Shown one piece after another: positions 1-12,482 of a stretch of 64,000 nucleotides of DNA; positions within the stretch are counted from its first letter, which is position 1, and every line of letters begins with the position of its first letter. The position numbers and the translations under genes were made by a program. The stretch is taken from assembly GCA_037043455.1 (NCBI GenBank), contig JAWPHD010011203.1:22050-86049 (forward strand), given 5' to 3'. Under the pieces are notes generated by a model that made no database searches, was not told the origin of the DNA, and saw only the letters and a program-made list of their open reading frames with translations. This DNA comes from Cyrtodaria siliqua. Lineage: Eukaryota; Mollusca; Bivalvia; Adapedonta; Hiatellidae.

Positions 1-35
1 CGTGTACAACCCTAACCGTCGCATTATTTTTATTT

Positions 36-245
36 AGTTGGTTTGGATGGTGTTAAACGGCATTTTAAAGCAAATGTTAGGCTATATATGGCGGTTAACT
101 TTTAGTGATGGAGACAGACAACACCCCACCCCCTTTTCTCAATTTACAAGTCGAGCTCCCAGTGGGATTCAAACCCGCAACAAGGAGATGCGAAACTGTT
201 TCAAACGGTGTCTTACCCTCTCGACCACGGATGCGAATTAGTTAG
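36..245 (-). mobile_element. tRNA-derived SINE (full-length-like copy)
   Basis: Read on the minus strand, the 5' part resembles a tRNA gene with pol III boxes: an A box like TGGTCGAGAGGG near 230-218 and a B box like GGGTTTGAATCCC near 180-168. The body runs to a 3' part containing GCCATATATGG-like and AACACCATCC motifs followed by CAAA-type bases. The same 3' part recurs at 7574, 8636, 18580 and 25140, so this is a dispersed family. The acceptor stem does not pair, so it is not a functional tRNA. Confidence 0.68.
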
Positions 246-540
246 GACATTTCAAATGAAATTGTGTTTGCATAATTCTCAAACAAAGTGTATTTACAAC
301 GGCTTAAACATGGGGTAAAGCAAACACAAACTGTAGTTTCGAACTGTATCATGCATATATCTTACCTGCGCTGAGAAGAAATTAGAAACAAGCCGGGCAA
401 CCGAGGCTAGACATATGGACGATTTGCAAAGGTGGCCATCTTGGAATGACAACGTCACCAAGCCCGTTTGACACATATGGGCATATATTTATCAATCTCG
501 TGTTAAACAAACAGCTTAAACATTTGTATAAGCAATAACC

Positions 541-552
541 TTCTTCTTCTTA

Positions 553-596
<44 letters not shown>

Positions 597-690
597 ATAA
601 TAATAATAATAATACTTATAATAATACTAATTATAATAACAATAACAATAACAATAACAATAACAACAACAACAACAACAATAAAAGTTA
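541..690. repeat. compound trinucleotide microsatellite
   Basis: A run of about 17 TAC/ACT units passes into TAA units, an imperfect AT stretch, and then AAC/AACAAT units. In minus-strand translation it gives poly-Ser and poly-Ile/Val, which is a by-product of the repeat and not a protein. Confidence 0.95.
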
Positions 691-787
691 TTACAAAAAG
701 TATTCTCAAACTAACGTCTACCTAACTGAGTTGATGAGACAATGGTAATCTTCCAAAAAGTTAAGAACGGCAGTATTTTGCGTTTAA

Positions 788-1060
788 ATGCTGATGCAAC
801 ACAATTATGAAGAAGGCTGCAAAGGTGTCGTCTATGACAACCTTGAAGTTCAGGGAAAAGGAGCTAGGTTTACCCTCAACACTTATTGGGACAAGACACC
901 AGGCTGTGTGACAAGAATAGTCAGCGTCCTTGGTTGGCAGAAATTTGAGGAGAGAAGACGCAACCGTAGTCCAGCAATGCTTCAGGATACAGCATGGACG
1001 TGTGGATATGGCACCTAGAGGACCGATCGTGAGCATTCGGATACTATTTACATACGTTAT
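788..1060 (+). pseudogene. LINE reverse-transcriptase C-terminal fragment (decayed)
   Basis: The frame starting at 788 encodes a segment with ARF-x4-YWDKTPGCVTR followed by LGWQKFEERRR. This order (aromatic/Trp-Asp, then LGW-x3-EERRR, then an M-L-x-K-I-Q-H stretch) is what I recognise from the region after the palm domain in several non-LTR retrotransposon proteins. Near 970-980 the similarity moves to another frame (IQHGRVDMAPR, in the frame of 930), which indicates a frameshift. No start, palm domain or endonuclease is present. This is a 5'-truncated dead copy; the clade is not determined. Confidence 0.55.
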
Positions 1061-1069
1061 TCCAGGGTC

Positions 1070-2750
1070 CCTAAACCGCGGTGAAGTTCTAAACTGTCCA
1101 ATAGTTCCTGATTGTTAAATTTGTTATCATTTTTTCCTGAAATATGTGACCCGAAAAACTAGCTTTCTACGAGTTTTAAATGAATCACGTATAGGCCTAC
1201 GGCTAAGCGTATTTTTATTAGTGTAACTTGACAAAAAAAAACGAAAATGGTGTCAATGGACACGACCCCACACACGCTAAAGATATAAACAAAAAACACA
1301 ACAACAAAAAAACACACACAAAAAATGCAGTAAGGAACCGGTAATCGAGCTTAAAGGCCGGGGTCACACTATAAAAGCTGGGCACACTGAAAAATGGCTA
1401 CTATCACTTACCACTCTAAGCTGTCTACAAGCAAAGCACCAGTGGGGATTGTTTTCAAAATTGTAATAGACCTAAAGAAACACCAAACTGGGAAAACACA
1501 TTCAAAAAGGGTCTAACAACCGATGGTTGAAAAAAATGGCCTCGACTATGTACAGTGGTTATTCCTACGAGAAAGAGTCCTTGCTTATGCCTCCCGGCGT
1601 GACTGATATACACACGGTGTTACTGGATATGCACAGTGAGTGAGTTGTTTTTCAGGACTATAACATAATTACTTTACTTTCGAGTTCCGCTATACGATTC
1701 GAGCTTCGTATACCTCTAGCTGTGTATACCTCTAGCTGTTTCAGATTTGAGACTGAGACCTTCGAGATTTGCAAGTTGTGCTGTGTTTCTATACTAGTGT
1801 TATATACTTAAAAGTTTAATATTTAATTTAATATTTAATTTAATATTTAATCAATTTCATCACGGTCATGCTTTCCTGTGCTGTTCGTGTTGTGATGCGT
1901 CGGCTTTCTGGATGGGGCCAGCTGGTCACTACCTTTGTTCGCAAGGTAAGACATCTATTACTGTACTTTGGTTGTGTATTTCAGGACATTAACATGTCCA
2001 ATTGCATGAGCATATAGGCTACACCCGTTCAATTGAGGTCCGAATGTGCGAGACAATTAACTTTCTATGGCAGCCATTTTTTTGATTTTCCCGCGCGTTT
2101 ACGCCTTTCTAAAACCAGACCATTTTAAAGAGATATCTTTTGCTTAAATCCAACAAGCTAATGGTGCCTAGCAATAAACACCCTAAGGCACATTTGTTAC
2201 TTATTTACTTTTTTCATATTATGAAAACGAAAGAGTAGAGACCGATAGTTGTTGACTTGATGAAAAACATCATTTGGCAATCATGTTCAGCAATAACAAT
2301 CAACAATAGGTACATGTAGATCTACATATATTGCATAACATTGTAGCTTGCATTTTTAGTGGTAATAATAACTTAGTTTTGAAAATCGGTTGAGAATAAA
2401 CATTTTACAACCAACATGTTTTTTGTTAGGGCTTAAATTTCCCATGTAAACTTGGTACTGGGACAGCAGAAAATTAAGAAATCTCATATAACTTCAGTTA
2501 GCCTCGATAGTTTAATATAAAACTTTCAGGATGTCTTAATTTACGTATGTCCATCTCATTGAAACCATTTGTGGATACAATTCTTGTTGTTTTTTTTAAA
2601 TTTTGATGCAGCAGAATTGTGCATTTTGCATTGAAAAAAAATACCAGTAGATCTAATCAAAATCAACCTTCGCAGTGATTTACTTCTCAACCAGTTTTGA
2701 AAATTTAGATATTTTGATTTACCACTAATTGTGTGTTTCACTGGTATACA
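1070..2750. other. no gene seen; AT-rich intergenic DNA
   Basis: Only short open frames without recognisable motifs occur. There are A-rich stretches (1230-1330) and a short direct repeat of TTTAATATTTAATT units near 1813-1850. Nothing supports a gene. Confidence 0.6.
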
Positions 2751-2769
2751 CCTTATTTATGTATTTGGA

Positions 2770-2860
2770 TATCAACCGATTGACATGTTGTGTATGCCCC
2801 TTGTGGGCCATACGTGGACCCTTTATTGGTAATAAAACACTATTCTATTCTATTCAGTTT
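2770..2860 (+). mobile_element. probable LINE 3' end with TATTC tail
   Basis: A segment with CTTGTGGGCCATACGTGG and TTTATTGGTAATAAAA ends in three TATTC units. A polyadenylation-like AATAAA followed by a short simple-repeat tail is typical of the 3' end of a truncated non-LTR retrotransposon. There is no coding remnant next to it, so this call rests on the tail structure. Confidence 0.45.
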
Positions 2861-3152
2861 TAACTTGAATTTTGTCTAAAATGTCAAAAAATGTTTGGCT
2901 GAAACATGCACACCGAACAATTATATTATATATTTTGACAATTATGTGCTGAACCCCCTCCCCAACCCCTGTCCCACCTACCCACCGTGTACTGTCAACA
3001 GGGCCACTTTGTGGTATTATTTGTATTTAATTTCTTCTCCCAGATACATATTCATAAGACCAGAATTATTTTTTTATGTTGACATAATTTATATTACAAG
3101 TCGAAATAATTAAGAGAAATAAGATATAAAACACAAGTCTGTTATTCTGTTA

Positions 3153-3968
3153 TTGCACACTTATGTCAGCAACATGCAATATACTGGTGTTGACAGTCTG
3201 TTTTTGCACACTTATGTCAGCAACATGCAATATACTGGTGTTGACAGTCTGTTTTTGCACACTTATGTCGGCAACATGCAATATAGTGGTGTTGACAGTC
3301 TGTTATTGCACACTTATGCCGGCAACATGCAATATACTGGTGTTGACGGTCTGTTATTGCACATTTATGTCCGCAACATGCAATATACTGGTGTTGACAG
3401 TATGTTATTGCACACTTATGGCGGCAACATGCAATATACTGGTGTTGACAGTCTGTTTTTGCACACTTATGTCAGCAACATGCAATATACTGGTGTTGAC
3501 AGTCTGTTTTTGCACACTTATGTCGGCAACATGCAATATACAGGTGTTGACAGTCTGTTATTGCACACTTATGTCAGCAACATGCAATATACTGGTGTTG
3601 ACAGTCTGTTTTTGCACACTTATGTCGGCAACATGCAATATACAGGTGTTGACAGTCTGTTATTGCACACTTATGTCGGCAACATGCAATATACTGGTGC
3701 TGAAAGTCTGTTTTTGCACACTTATGTCGGCAACATGCAATATACAGGTGTTGACAGTCTGTTATTGCACACTTATGTCAGCAACATGCAATATACTGAT
3801 GTTGACAGTCTGTTATTGCACACTTATGTCAGCAACATGCAATACACTGGTGCTGACAGTCTGTTATTGCACACGTATGCCAGCAACATGCAATATACTG
3901 GTGTTGACAGTCTGTTATTGCACACTTATGCCAGCAACATGCAATATACTGATGTTGACAGCTTTTTA
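3153..3968 (+). repeat. 51-bp minisatellite, 16 copies
   Basis: Sixteen tandem copies of a 51-bp unit (GCACACTTATGTCAGCAACA... about GTTGACAGTCTGTT) lie head to tail with substitutions but no length change. Because 51 is divisible by 3, one frame reads through the whole array as 17-residue repeats (HTYVSNMQYTGVDSLFL type), and a second frame (3163-3969) also stays open (MSATCNILVLTVCFCTL type). Neither resembles a known protein, there is no codon-position bias evident by eye, and flanking sequence is non-coding. I call it a minisatellite and not a gene. Confidence 0.92.
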
Positions 3969-3973
3969 GCTTG

Positions 3974-4450
3974 AAGGGAATGGAGCAGTGTGCTGGAAAA
4001 AGCTTTATTAATGAAAGTTTTGAAAAACTTGGAAACTGGTGAAAGAATTTTGTTAATGGAAGCCGCCATTTTAAGACCTCATACCAGTGTGTTTTTTTCC
4101 CTTATATAAGTGGTACTGAAAAACGATACCATTCCCAATGGCTGGCAAAAGGTATGGGTTTTTTTACCATTTGGAGTGAAAAAATTCCCAATCCACAATT
4201 TTTTAATTTATTTTAAATACGTTTTAAAATATTTAAATAGAAGACGGTAATAATATATTCTTACTGGTGAGGGTAATGACATTCTACATGGTTATGTGTT
4301 TGCGAAGTATTTAAGCATACTATATAGCTTTTGTTTGATAGTGAAAAATTCCCAATTTACGACAAAACAACCCCATTTTTTCCCAACTGAATGGGGGCCA
4401 TTCTCAAATGGGTGAAAAAAAGATTTTCCAGCACAAGAACACATTCCCTT
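3974..4450. mobile_element. MITE-like element with imperfect terminal inverted repeats
   Basis: The left end AAGGGAATGGAGCAGTGTGC and the right end (complement AAGGGAATGTGTTCTTGTGC) are imperfect inverted repeats. The interior is non-coding. Similar ends occur at 43411-43915, so this belongs to a dispersed family. It directly abuts the minisatellite. Confidence 0.6.
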
Positions 4451-5589
4451 TAAAGGGACACACAGCAATCATGAACTTTTTATCAAGCATTTGAATACGC
4501 GTGTCTATCCATTTATTAATCCAGTATCATCTTGCATACAATTCATTTCCCCCAAGATTCTACCATAGATTTCAATACATTATTGGTGCAATAAAATTGA
4601 CATGAAAATTAAAAAAAAATAGCTTTATACTATAATTTTTTATAATTAATATTAATGAAAATGCATGCCACCTAGAAAACTAATGGGATCCTGCAAAGTT
4701 TAAATAAAATCAAGATTGCCTTGTGTCCGTTTAAAGAGAATGGGAGCATTCTGGAAAGTTATTAAAAGTGTTGGTAGAACTGATTCAATAATTCAATAAT
4801 TATTTGCTCTGAACTGGCACACCTACTTTCAGTTTAAGGAGTATGTCCTCTTTTGTGGAATCCTATGGAAAATGCATTAACAAAATAAAAAAGTTTAGAA
4901 CTCAAATAATCCTAAATATATTTACATTTAACTTGTCTAAAAAAATACACATATCTAAATACACATATTTGTGTTCTTATATAATTTTTATACTGCATGG
5001 TTAACTTAATATCATACCAATCATTATAAAAAAAAAAGTATTTCAGCTTTCAAATGGGCATATATTTCTTGTTATAATTCACTTTGAACTTATAAAAAAA
5101 AACAAATTTAGAAACACTAGTGTGTTAGTGCCTTTTTAATAGAAAGGCATAAAATCATGTTATTTTCTAAAAAAAAATACACATATTTGTGTTCTCATAT
5201 AATTTGTATTGACATTTCTTCAATCAGGATCCATTAGAGCAACATTTCGGGCACTTGACAACCCTCCGTGTATGAAGTACGCAATATGATGACCACTCTG
5301 AGGACAGTTAATGCGCAGGCTCTACCAACAAAGCATGGCAAAGTTCAGCGCAGGGGAATAGACAACAACTTCATAGATCATACAAAGTTACCTCGCAAAA
5401 AGTGATCAATGGAACAATAGTGTGGTTTAAGTAACATTATGTTTAGGTCGAAATTAGTATCAGCTTCTCCACGTATATTTGTGTAGATATTTGCCTTTTT
5501 TTTTAATATAAAAACTCCTAAATGTTTGTTCATTAATGCAGAACAATGATAACTTTTACAGTTCAAACTGTAAGCATGTTAGATAGTTC
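4451..5589. other. no gene seen; AT-rich
   Basis: The stretch begins with an AAAGGGACACA motif seen at the ends of other small elements in the window (7900, 58567). The rest is AT-rich with poly-A/T runs and a partly repeated motif (ACACATATTTGTGTTCT at about 4960 and 5180). No gene is supported. Confidence 0.55.
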
Positions 5590-5622
5590 AAGGATTTGTC
5601 AATAACTTATTGACAAATCCTT
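5590..5622. repeat. perfect 16-bp palindrome with one-base centre
   Basis: AAGGATTTGTCAATAA and its exact complement TTATTGACAAATCCTT are separated by a single C. The hairpin lies just downstream (minus sense) of the LINE remnant and may be part of its 3' region. Function unknown. Confidence 0.85.
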
Positions 5623-5768
5623 GTATTACCTAAAAGATAGGAATAATATGTCTTTTTAAATTCTTTGATATGTTTGGCTTGTCGCATTTGAGGTGCGAGC
5701 GAGTTCCATATGACAGCACCAGAATAACGAATTCTTTGTTTGTATACTTAGCCTATGTTTCGGGACGA

Positions 5769-6545
5769 TTACAGATCACCATTTGAACAAATCCTTAATT
5801 TATAAGAGGAATGAACCTTTTGAAACAAAGATGTAAGATAGTCTGGAGCAAGATTATTGACGCATTTGTAAACCTGCACTGCTTTATAAAATTGTATTCG
5901 ATCATGGACATTTAACCATTTAAGCTCTTTAAATAAGGGTTTTGAAGTTGCATCATATGGCTTATTAAGGATGATCCGAGCAGCTCTCTTTTGGATTTTT
6001 TGGATTCTATTAATATTGTTGCTAGAGCAATTACCCCAAATAGTGTCACCATAATCCAAAATTGGTTGTATATATGCATTGTAATACATAATTCTTGTTT
6101 CATGTGTGAGAAATTTCTTGATTTTGCACAAAAGAATAGATTTGTTTGTTAAAGAAGTACAAAGATTATCAACATGGACGTCCCATGACAGGTTTTTATC
6201 AATATATACCTCTAATAATTTTTGACTCTGTACATTTTCTATTGCTGTACTGTTAACATATAATTGTTTTACTTCATTATTAAGTTTAGACAACTCTTGA
6301 GATGTACCTATAATCATATATTTTGTTTTCATTTCATTTATTAACATTTTATTTTGCTTAGCCCATTGCTCTGTTTGTTTGAGACTAAGCTGGCTATTTT
6401 ATTGTATAATTTCAAAATTAGGACCAGACGTAGACAATGTTACATCATCAGCAAATATGTCTGTGTTTGCATTTTCTACATAAAGTGGTAGATCATTGTA
6501 CAAACATAATAAATAGAAGTGGTCCAAGTATTGTCCTGTTATTTA
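5769..6545 (-). pseudogene. LINE reverse-transcriptase remnant (jockey/CR1-like)
   Basis: On the minus strand, the region 6545 to 6410 encodes the tail of an RT palm: a GPLLF-type block, then YNDLP and the catalytic FADD motif (FADDVTL at about 6470-6450). A stop codon interrupts the frame near 6400. Then comes a 192-residue open stretch with KTKYM, the YIDKNLSW motif, LDYGDTIWG and IQKRAARIILNKPY, all typical of the region after the RT domain in jockey/CR1-like non-LTR elements. The GPLLF block and FADD are in different frames, so at least one frameshift and one stop are present. Endonuclease and ORF1 are absent. It is a 5'-truncated dead copy. Confidence 0.85.
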
Positions 6546-7570
6546 TTGAAGTATATATAGTATTCACCGTCATATTTTAATATATATTATTAAAAATAAC
6601 AGGACATTCTGTCGATTCATATGAAATTCCATACATATATCATATGGTTTATATATACTAAAAGGAAAAAGAAACGCATAATGGGTATTTCCGCAATATA
6701 TTGTATACTTATGCTACTGCTAATCGAATGGTATAGGGCAACATTAGGTCTGTCCTTTCAGAAAGAAGGTTTAAACAGTACCGAACATGCCAATGGTCAC
6801 CCCTTTAAAGTTTCATTATCGACAGAATGCGCATTTGGCTCAAGCAAGTGAGCAAACTTAGGCTATAAATGTTGCAGTCTCTTAATATTAAACACAGTAC
6901 TGAAATCAAGCGAAACTTCAACATTTATTTATTTCGTGTAACAAAGTATACTTTGATTAAAAGATTCTACTATATGACAGAGTTGTCCTTTCTGTAATTA
7001 GTTGTAGCCCCTTTTTGTACAAAACACGTTGAGATATATCTGAAATATTACGTGGAATTAGGTGTATATAATAGTGTAGTATAGGGAATGTTTTGATTAT
7101 GCGTTTCTTTTTCTTTTCAGTATATTTTTCACCACAGTCCCTTTCTTGTTCAGTTCAGAGAAAAATCATCTGGTCTCAAGATGCCATTCGTTCTTCAAAT
7201 ACAAATGCAACCCTGAAAGATTTGGATTTAACCAAAAAAGATGACTATACTGTGATCGCAAGATTCTAAAATCCAGGAAATATATTAATTTAATTAGGCC
7301 AAATCAGAAACGCAGTTATTTTTTTTTTCGGCCTTAGGTGTTACAGTGTATACTTGTTACTGCATATGCCGCTTGAGATGTGTCTATCTGATCATGATGG
7401 TGACTCCTGTGAACTGAGCAGACATTATTTTTAAGAACCAAAATGAACATACTTATATCTCACAAAGACTATATAATGTGTAAAGCTGTTAAAAACACCA
7501 AATGTATACAATGTCGTAAAGCTCACATTCAAAAAATCTTGGTTTGCCATACAATATCTGGCATAATATT
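6546..7570. other. no gene seen
   Basis: A short inverted repeat (TCCTGTTATTT near 6533 and AAATAACAGGA near 6594) sits at the truncated end of the LINE. The rest is AT-rich with no recognisable coding or element structure. Confidence 0.5.
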
Positions 7571-7573
7571 GAA

Positions 7574-7690
7574 GTTGTTTGGATGGTGTTTTACATCATT
7601 TTAACTCATTTTAGGCCATATATGAAGGTTGAATTATTTTTTTGTGGTTAGTATGAAGTAAATTTCAATTAATGATTGTAATATTTAATA
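7574..7690 (-). mobile_element. SINE 3' fragment
   Basis: TTTGGATGGTGTTTTACATC and the following GGCCATATATGAAGG block match the 3' half of the SINEs at 36-245 and 8636-8935. The tRNA-like half is missing. Confidence 0.5.
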
Positions 7691-8229
7691 TATGTTTAGT
7701 TTATAAATATTATATAAATAAAATATTGTATTATTTCTTTTTTGGTTCAGTTATATTATAAAAATGCTAAGCCCTTCACTAGATGATCTATGTAAAAAAA
7801 AAAAAAATGTTTCCATTTGCGTAAACTGCCTTTGGGGAACACAAGGTCATTTTAATCTATTTGTTGTATTCAAGCTTTTCAAATAGATATTTTGTAATTA
7901 AAGGGACACATGCGTGACATGGCAATCTTGAAGTGTACATAAAGCACTGAAATTAGTGTCTCGAAACATGTTTTGCTGTATTTAGCATTATTCGTCAAAT
8001 GTCACTGGTCCAGCCTGGTAAAGTAAAATTCATTGGGTTGAAGAGTGCATAAAAAAATCCGCATGATACTATCTATCAGATAGATATATTTATATAAGAA
8101 CTGAACACTTGTTTTTGGGTCGCCGGATCCCTTTGTTGTCGTCCGTCCGTCCGTCCTGACTTGCAACCAGCAATGTGTAGCAAACGTTTCTGCTGCAACC
8201 TAACCTTGGTCATAAATTTAAAAGTATTT

Positions 8230-8380
8230 GACCTAATGGGCTGGTGTGGCACAGTGGATAGTGTGGTGCACTTAAAAGCACAGGACCCGGATTCAAGCCT
8301 CATCGAGTTTCCTCAGTGTGTTCATTTCCTTTTAGCCTCATCAATCGCAGGATCCTTCAATACATTATCGATAGATCCTG
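8230..8380 (+). mobile_element. tRNA-derived SINE-like fragment
   Basis: A box-like TGGCACAGTGGATAGTG and B box-like GGATTCAAGCC are spaced as in a tRNA gene (about 40 bp apart), but the stems do not pair. It is probably the head of a SINE different from the family at 36-245. Confidence 0.45.
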
Positions 8381-8635
8381 TCAATCGGAAGGACATAAAT
8401 CTTCCAAAGTTTATTTATCGAAGTCTATTTTTCGAGAATGTTTAATAACCAAAAGTGACCAGATTCGCCTTATTTTTTGACGGGTGGGGTGGGTGGTTGT
8501 TGTGGGTGGGCCAGTGAGGGACAACAAATTGGACTGTAGCTTTTTTTACTTTTTACATATTTTGACGTTAATAAATATGGCTGCACATGGTGATACTTGC
8601 CAAATATAAAAAATGAAAATATCAACACACCAGGC

Positions 8636-8935
8636 CCAGGTGGTGTTTGTTTGTATGGTATTTTACATCATTTTCAAAACGTGTAAGGTTATATATGACG
8701 TCGATTTTTTTTGTGGTGGAGGCAGACCACCCACTTTTCCTGGGTAGAACCTGTACTGTACACCTCCCGCCATCCGTAAGAATCGACACTTCCCTGGGGG
8801 TGTATATTTCCCAGTTGAGTACTATGATTCCAGATGGGCCAGAAACACAAGAAATCGAACAGCGGTCGATCTTTTTAAACATAGGCTGCCTTCACCGAAT
8901 ACACTCCTGTACTGTAGATGGTCACTGAGGCTCGT
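8636..8935 (-). mobile_element. SINE-like copy (diverged)
   Basis: It starts with GGTGGTGTTTGTTTGTATGG and a GTAAGGTTATATATGACG block, the 3' signature of the family at 36-245, followed by a diverged body with GGGTAGAACCTGTACTGTA. The tRNA-like head is not clear. Confidence 0.5.
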
Positions 8936-10700
8936 TATACTTTTTGACCGACAGTGCCGAGTCGAAAATTTTACCGTTAGCGTGTAATTTTGATAAAGAA
9001 ATTATTAATAACATGATTTTCGTAACATGTAGTACACGTCATGTACTATATGAGCTTAAACAACATATTTTGAGTATCTCCTTGTATTTAATTAAAAACG
9101 AACACAAGTGCTATCATTTTTAAACGCATTTTAACAATGGCATCTCTTACACGAGTTATTTCCTCTCGCTTCGAAATTTTAAATGGTTGAATCTCGCAAT
9201 TTCTCGCGCAGTAAAGATTCTAAAAGTCAATACAGCTGAAGATGACGAAACTTAAAGGGAACTGAGATTCTAATAATGTAAAATTGTCACAATCTTCGAA
9301 ATTACGTGTTTAAAAAAATAAAAAAATGGCGACCGTTTCACTTTTGTTTGACGTTGACGGAAAATGACGTACTACTTCCCGTTGTCATGTGTTGCTATGA
9401 TAAGTAGTCCATGTAGTCGGCGGAGCTAAATAACCACTCTGCTTTCCACCTGTATGTTATATTAGGCCAGAAATTATAGCCGAAAATAAGAGTCAAGGTC
9501 AAACAAATTCCAACTGAAAGTATTTTAGGATTTTTAGAATCACTGACATGAAATGAGTTTCAGAAAAAAACTCCTTAAAATAAAGTTAGTGGGAAATGCT
9601 AAATTTTGGGGTAAAAGTTGCGTTTTTAAGAGAAAATATCCGGAAACTGGAATAATTTTATGAAAAAATCATTTGAGCAGATAAGAATCATTTAATAGTG
9701 CGGAAATGCTCTTCTAAATGCATCTCTATGTAAATCAAGGTTTTATAGATGGATATGAGGTTAATAATATGAGATGTTGGGGCAAAACGTGGAAAAAAAT
9801 AATAAAATCGTTGATTTCTGTAATACATTTGGTGTTACTAGGCTATAAATAAAAAACATACTAAATGAGCTAAAAAACAATTAGTTTCTTACTGTTTTGC
9901 ACAGAGAAAGGTACAGAGAACGGTACAGAGATGTCCCAGAAAAAAATCCTTTTGAATACGACGATCTGAAATACTTTATTTTTGGGTCTAAAAATGTGTT
10001 TTTCATAAAAAAAAAAATCGCTGAAAACAGGAAACATTTTGTAATAAGATGTTTGAACATAAACTAATCTAATGGAAATGATAAAATGGTTCACAGTTAT
10101 ATATACAAATGTTTCATTGTATCGTAAGTTAATGTGAAAGTTCACATTATGAGATTTTGGGGCAAACTGTTGAAAAAAATGAATAAAATCGTTGATTTCT
10201 GTAATAAATTCGTAGTACAGTGGCCAGTTTTATGGAATATCTGACGACGATTTTGCTCCTAAGTCAAATTATTAAATTTATTGCTATAAAAAAGTTCAAA
10301 AACATGTTATTTAACTATCTTAATACATATATTGTTCATTCAATATTTACACCCTTAATTGTTTGCTTCAAATGCTTTTAAGAAAAATGATGAAAAGTAT
10401 TTATTTTGACTTGAAAATACAGCATATTATATTCATTTTAAAGTGACGAAACCTTCTTCCAAACTCATCTTCATGTGAAACACGGAATCGGAGAACAGAA
10501 GCTAACAATGCATTGATTGAAAAAGTGTTTTGGTTATCCCAAGAATGTGAGAAACCTATTTGTGTAAGAAAAAATTGCATTGTTGGACCATATCCTTTAT
10601 TATTAGATATGCTATCTAGGTAAGATTTGCGAACAAGAGAATCTTTATTGGAGTTGATGATGGAAACCAAAAGTTGACAGAACTTCTGGGACTGAAAATA
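8936..10700. other. no gene seen; contains a diverged direct repeat
   Basis: Two segments about 385 bp apart, near 9765-9850 and 10147-10230, share GATTTCTGTAAT and the preceding AATAAAATCGTT block, suggesting an old tandem duplication. The rest is AT-rich and non-coding. Confidence 0.5.
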
Positions 10701-10708
10701 GCTAAAGT

Positions 10709-10905
10709 GGAGTGCGTGTTCCAGTGGTAGAGCGCCGAACTCCTGATCGAGAGGTCGGGGTTCGATCCTCCGTCGCGGCCATGTTATTTATCCTTGAGCA
10801 AGATAATTAATCCACATTGCTTAGTACTGGTTCTGCCCAGGAAGCCATCGAGAGTTTTTAATCTAAGTTGCAAGAACTTGTTTCGCAATCGATGTAAAAT
10901 AAATT
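10709..10905 (+). mobile_element. tRNA-derived SINE
   Basis: A box-like TTCCAGTGGTAGAGCGC and B box-like GGGGTTCGATCCTCC lie in tRNA spacing. They are followed by a body with CCTTGAGCAAGATAATTAAT and TAGTACTGGTTCTGCCCAGG. TACTGGTTCT-CC-AGG also occurs in the SINE at 18395, so the two families share a central part. The acceptor stem does not pair, so it is not a functional tRNA. Confidence 0.65.
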
Positions 10906-12070
10906 ATATGTTTAAACATTTATTTAAAATATCTAAGCTGTAGTTTTTCAGGACCAAATAGGTCATATCTTTTTTCAATATCGGTGTTAGGTTTAACAAT
11001 CAAGTCCAAAGCCCATACTTCACCGCAGTACATTAGGATTATATCTTGATTGAACTATTAGTTTACCATCAATCTGTAATAACTTAATTTGTAAAGTCTT
11101 GATAATGACGTCATACGTAAAGTTATGACGTAAAGGAATGGCGTCATCGAGTACAAACATGTAAACTCTAGATAACAGGTAGGGTTTGTGATATTCCTTT
11201 TAAAATCAGCATGTGTAAGATAGATGCGTCGTGGGGTACAGTACATGACTGTGTACATAAACATTCGTTTCAATTTCATGTGTATAATTTTAAAACGTCA
11301 AATGCCTGTGATTGGGTGCACACTGTGACCCGATAAGCTGAAGGTGGCAAAACCACGAGACTTTTAGACCGAGTTCACCTAAAAAAAAATCAACAACAAA
11401 GCTTTTGATTCCTGTGTTTGCTTCATTACTTCTTAATATTGACGAATTCTAAATAAAATGCATATACGATAAAATATATTACTGTAGGCCCTAAATAAAA
11501 TGCTAAAAAGTGTTTCATTTCATCCTCCGCAAAAGTGACTCGATTCCTCCAAATCTTTCTGAGACTCGGGCTGAGTTGAGGAGGGGTGGGGTGGGGGCGG
11601 GCGGCAAGGGGTCCGGGGGTCTCGTAACAGGATAACAGCGCATTAAGTTTGATGAAAAAAAATAAAGAATTAAAAAAAATTGGGAGTTTGGGGACTTCTT
11701 TCCTCTTCACTCGATACAGTACAGATTGGAAATAAAGTTACAGATAACAGCAAATAGATCTACACATTCTCAACACATATCATTAGATCTAGATCTATTA
11801 AACAAATAGCAAAAATAAAAAATAAATTTCGCCAACAACAGTTAACATTAGGCACCTAATTGTTTTACCGATCAAACACACGAAGTTCAGCCACAGGGCG
11901 ACCATTAAAAAAATTGTTGTTGATGTTTCCCTACCTACCCATGAAAAAGGGTCCTTCCCAAAACGTTTTATAAAAAAATCGTTCACATCATTTTTGTTGT
12001 TGTTGCTATCTCCAGTATATTTGTTTCTAATTTCTTTAGGTGTTTACTGTCCTTGGCACAAAAATAATCA
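10906..12070. other. no gene seen
   Basis: AT-rich DNA. A GC-rich patch (GTGGGGTGGGGGCGGGCGGC, about 11583-11605) stands out but carries no recognisable feature. Confidence 0.5.
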
Positions 12071-12071
12071 C

Positions 12072-12096
12072 CTACCTACCTACCTACCTACCTACG
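12072..12096. repeat. (CCTA)n microsatellite
   Basis: Six perfect CCTA units. Confidence 0.9.
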
Positions 12097-12365
12097 CATT
12101 TATAAAATCCTGGGCCCAATGTAGGCCTAACCAAGGACAGCTGTGAGGAACATTACATTTATAGTTGTAGTTTACGGCAGTGTTGTGTTTTTTTTTCAAA
12201 TCACTTTTTAGATAATATATTCTAATTTCTACACAAACTTTTCGGGACGGACGGTCGAACAGACTGGCGGACATGGCTGACTCTGTATGCCCCCTCACCA
12301 TGAAGTGATGGAGGCATAAACACTTCCGGTCTAAACGTCTTTGTTACGCATCGAATTATCAAGGC

Positions 12366-12482
12366 ATGCATACACGCACGCACCCACGCACCTACGCATG
12401 TATGTATGTATGTACGTATTTTTATCGTATCGTATCGTATCGTATCGTATCGTATCGTATCGTATGTATGTATGTATGTACA
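12366..12482. repeat. compound microsatellite (GCAC/GTAT/TCGTA)
   Basis: Imperfect CACGCACC units are followed by TATG units, eight perfect TCGTA pentamers (about 12424-12466), then TATG units again. Confidence 0.92.

Noticed and set aside
503..709. Ser/Ile/Val-rich minus-strand frame
   Set aside because: Translation of a trinucleotide microsatellite.
3153..3974. 273-residue open frame with 17-residue repeats
   Set aside because: It is a by-product of a 51-bp tandem repeat; a second frame is equally open and there is no start context, intron structure or family match.
10709..10790. tRNA gene
   Set aside because: A and B boxes are present but the acceptor and T stems do not pair, and a SINE body follows.
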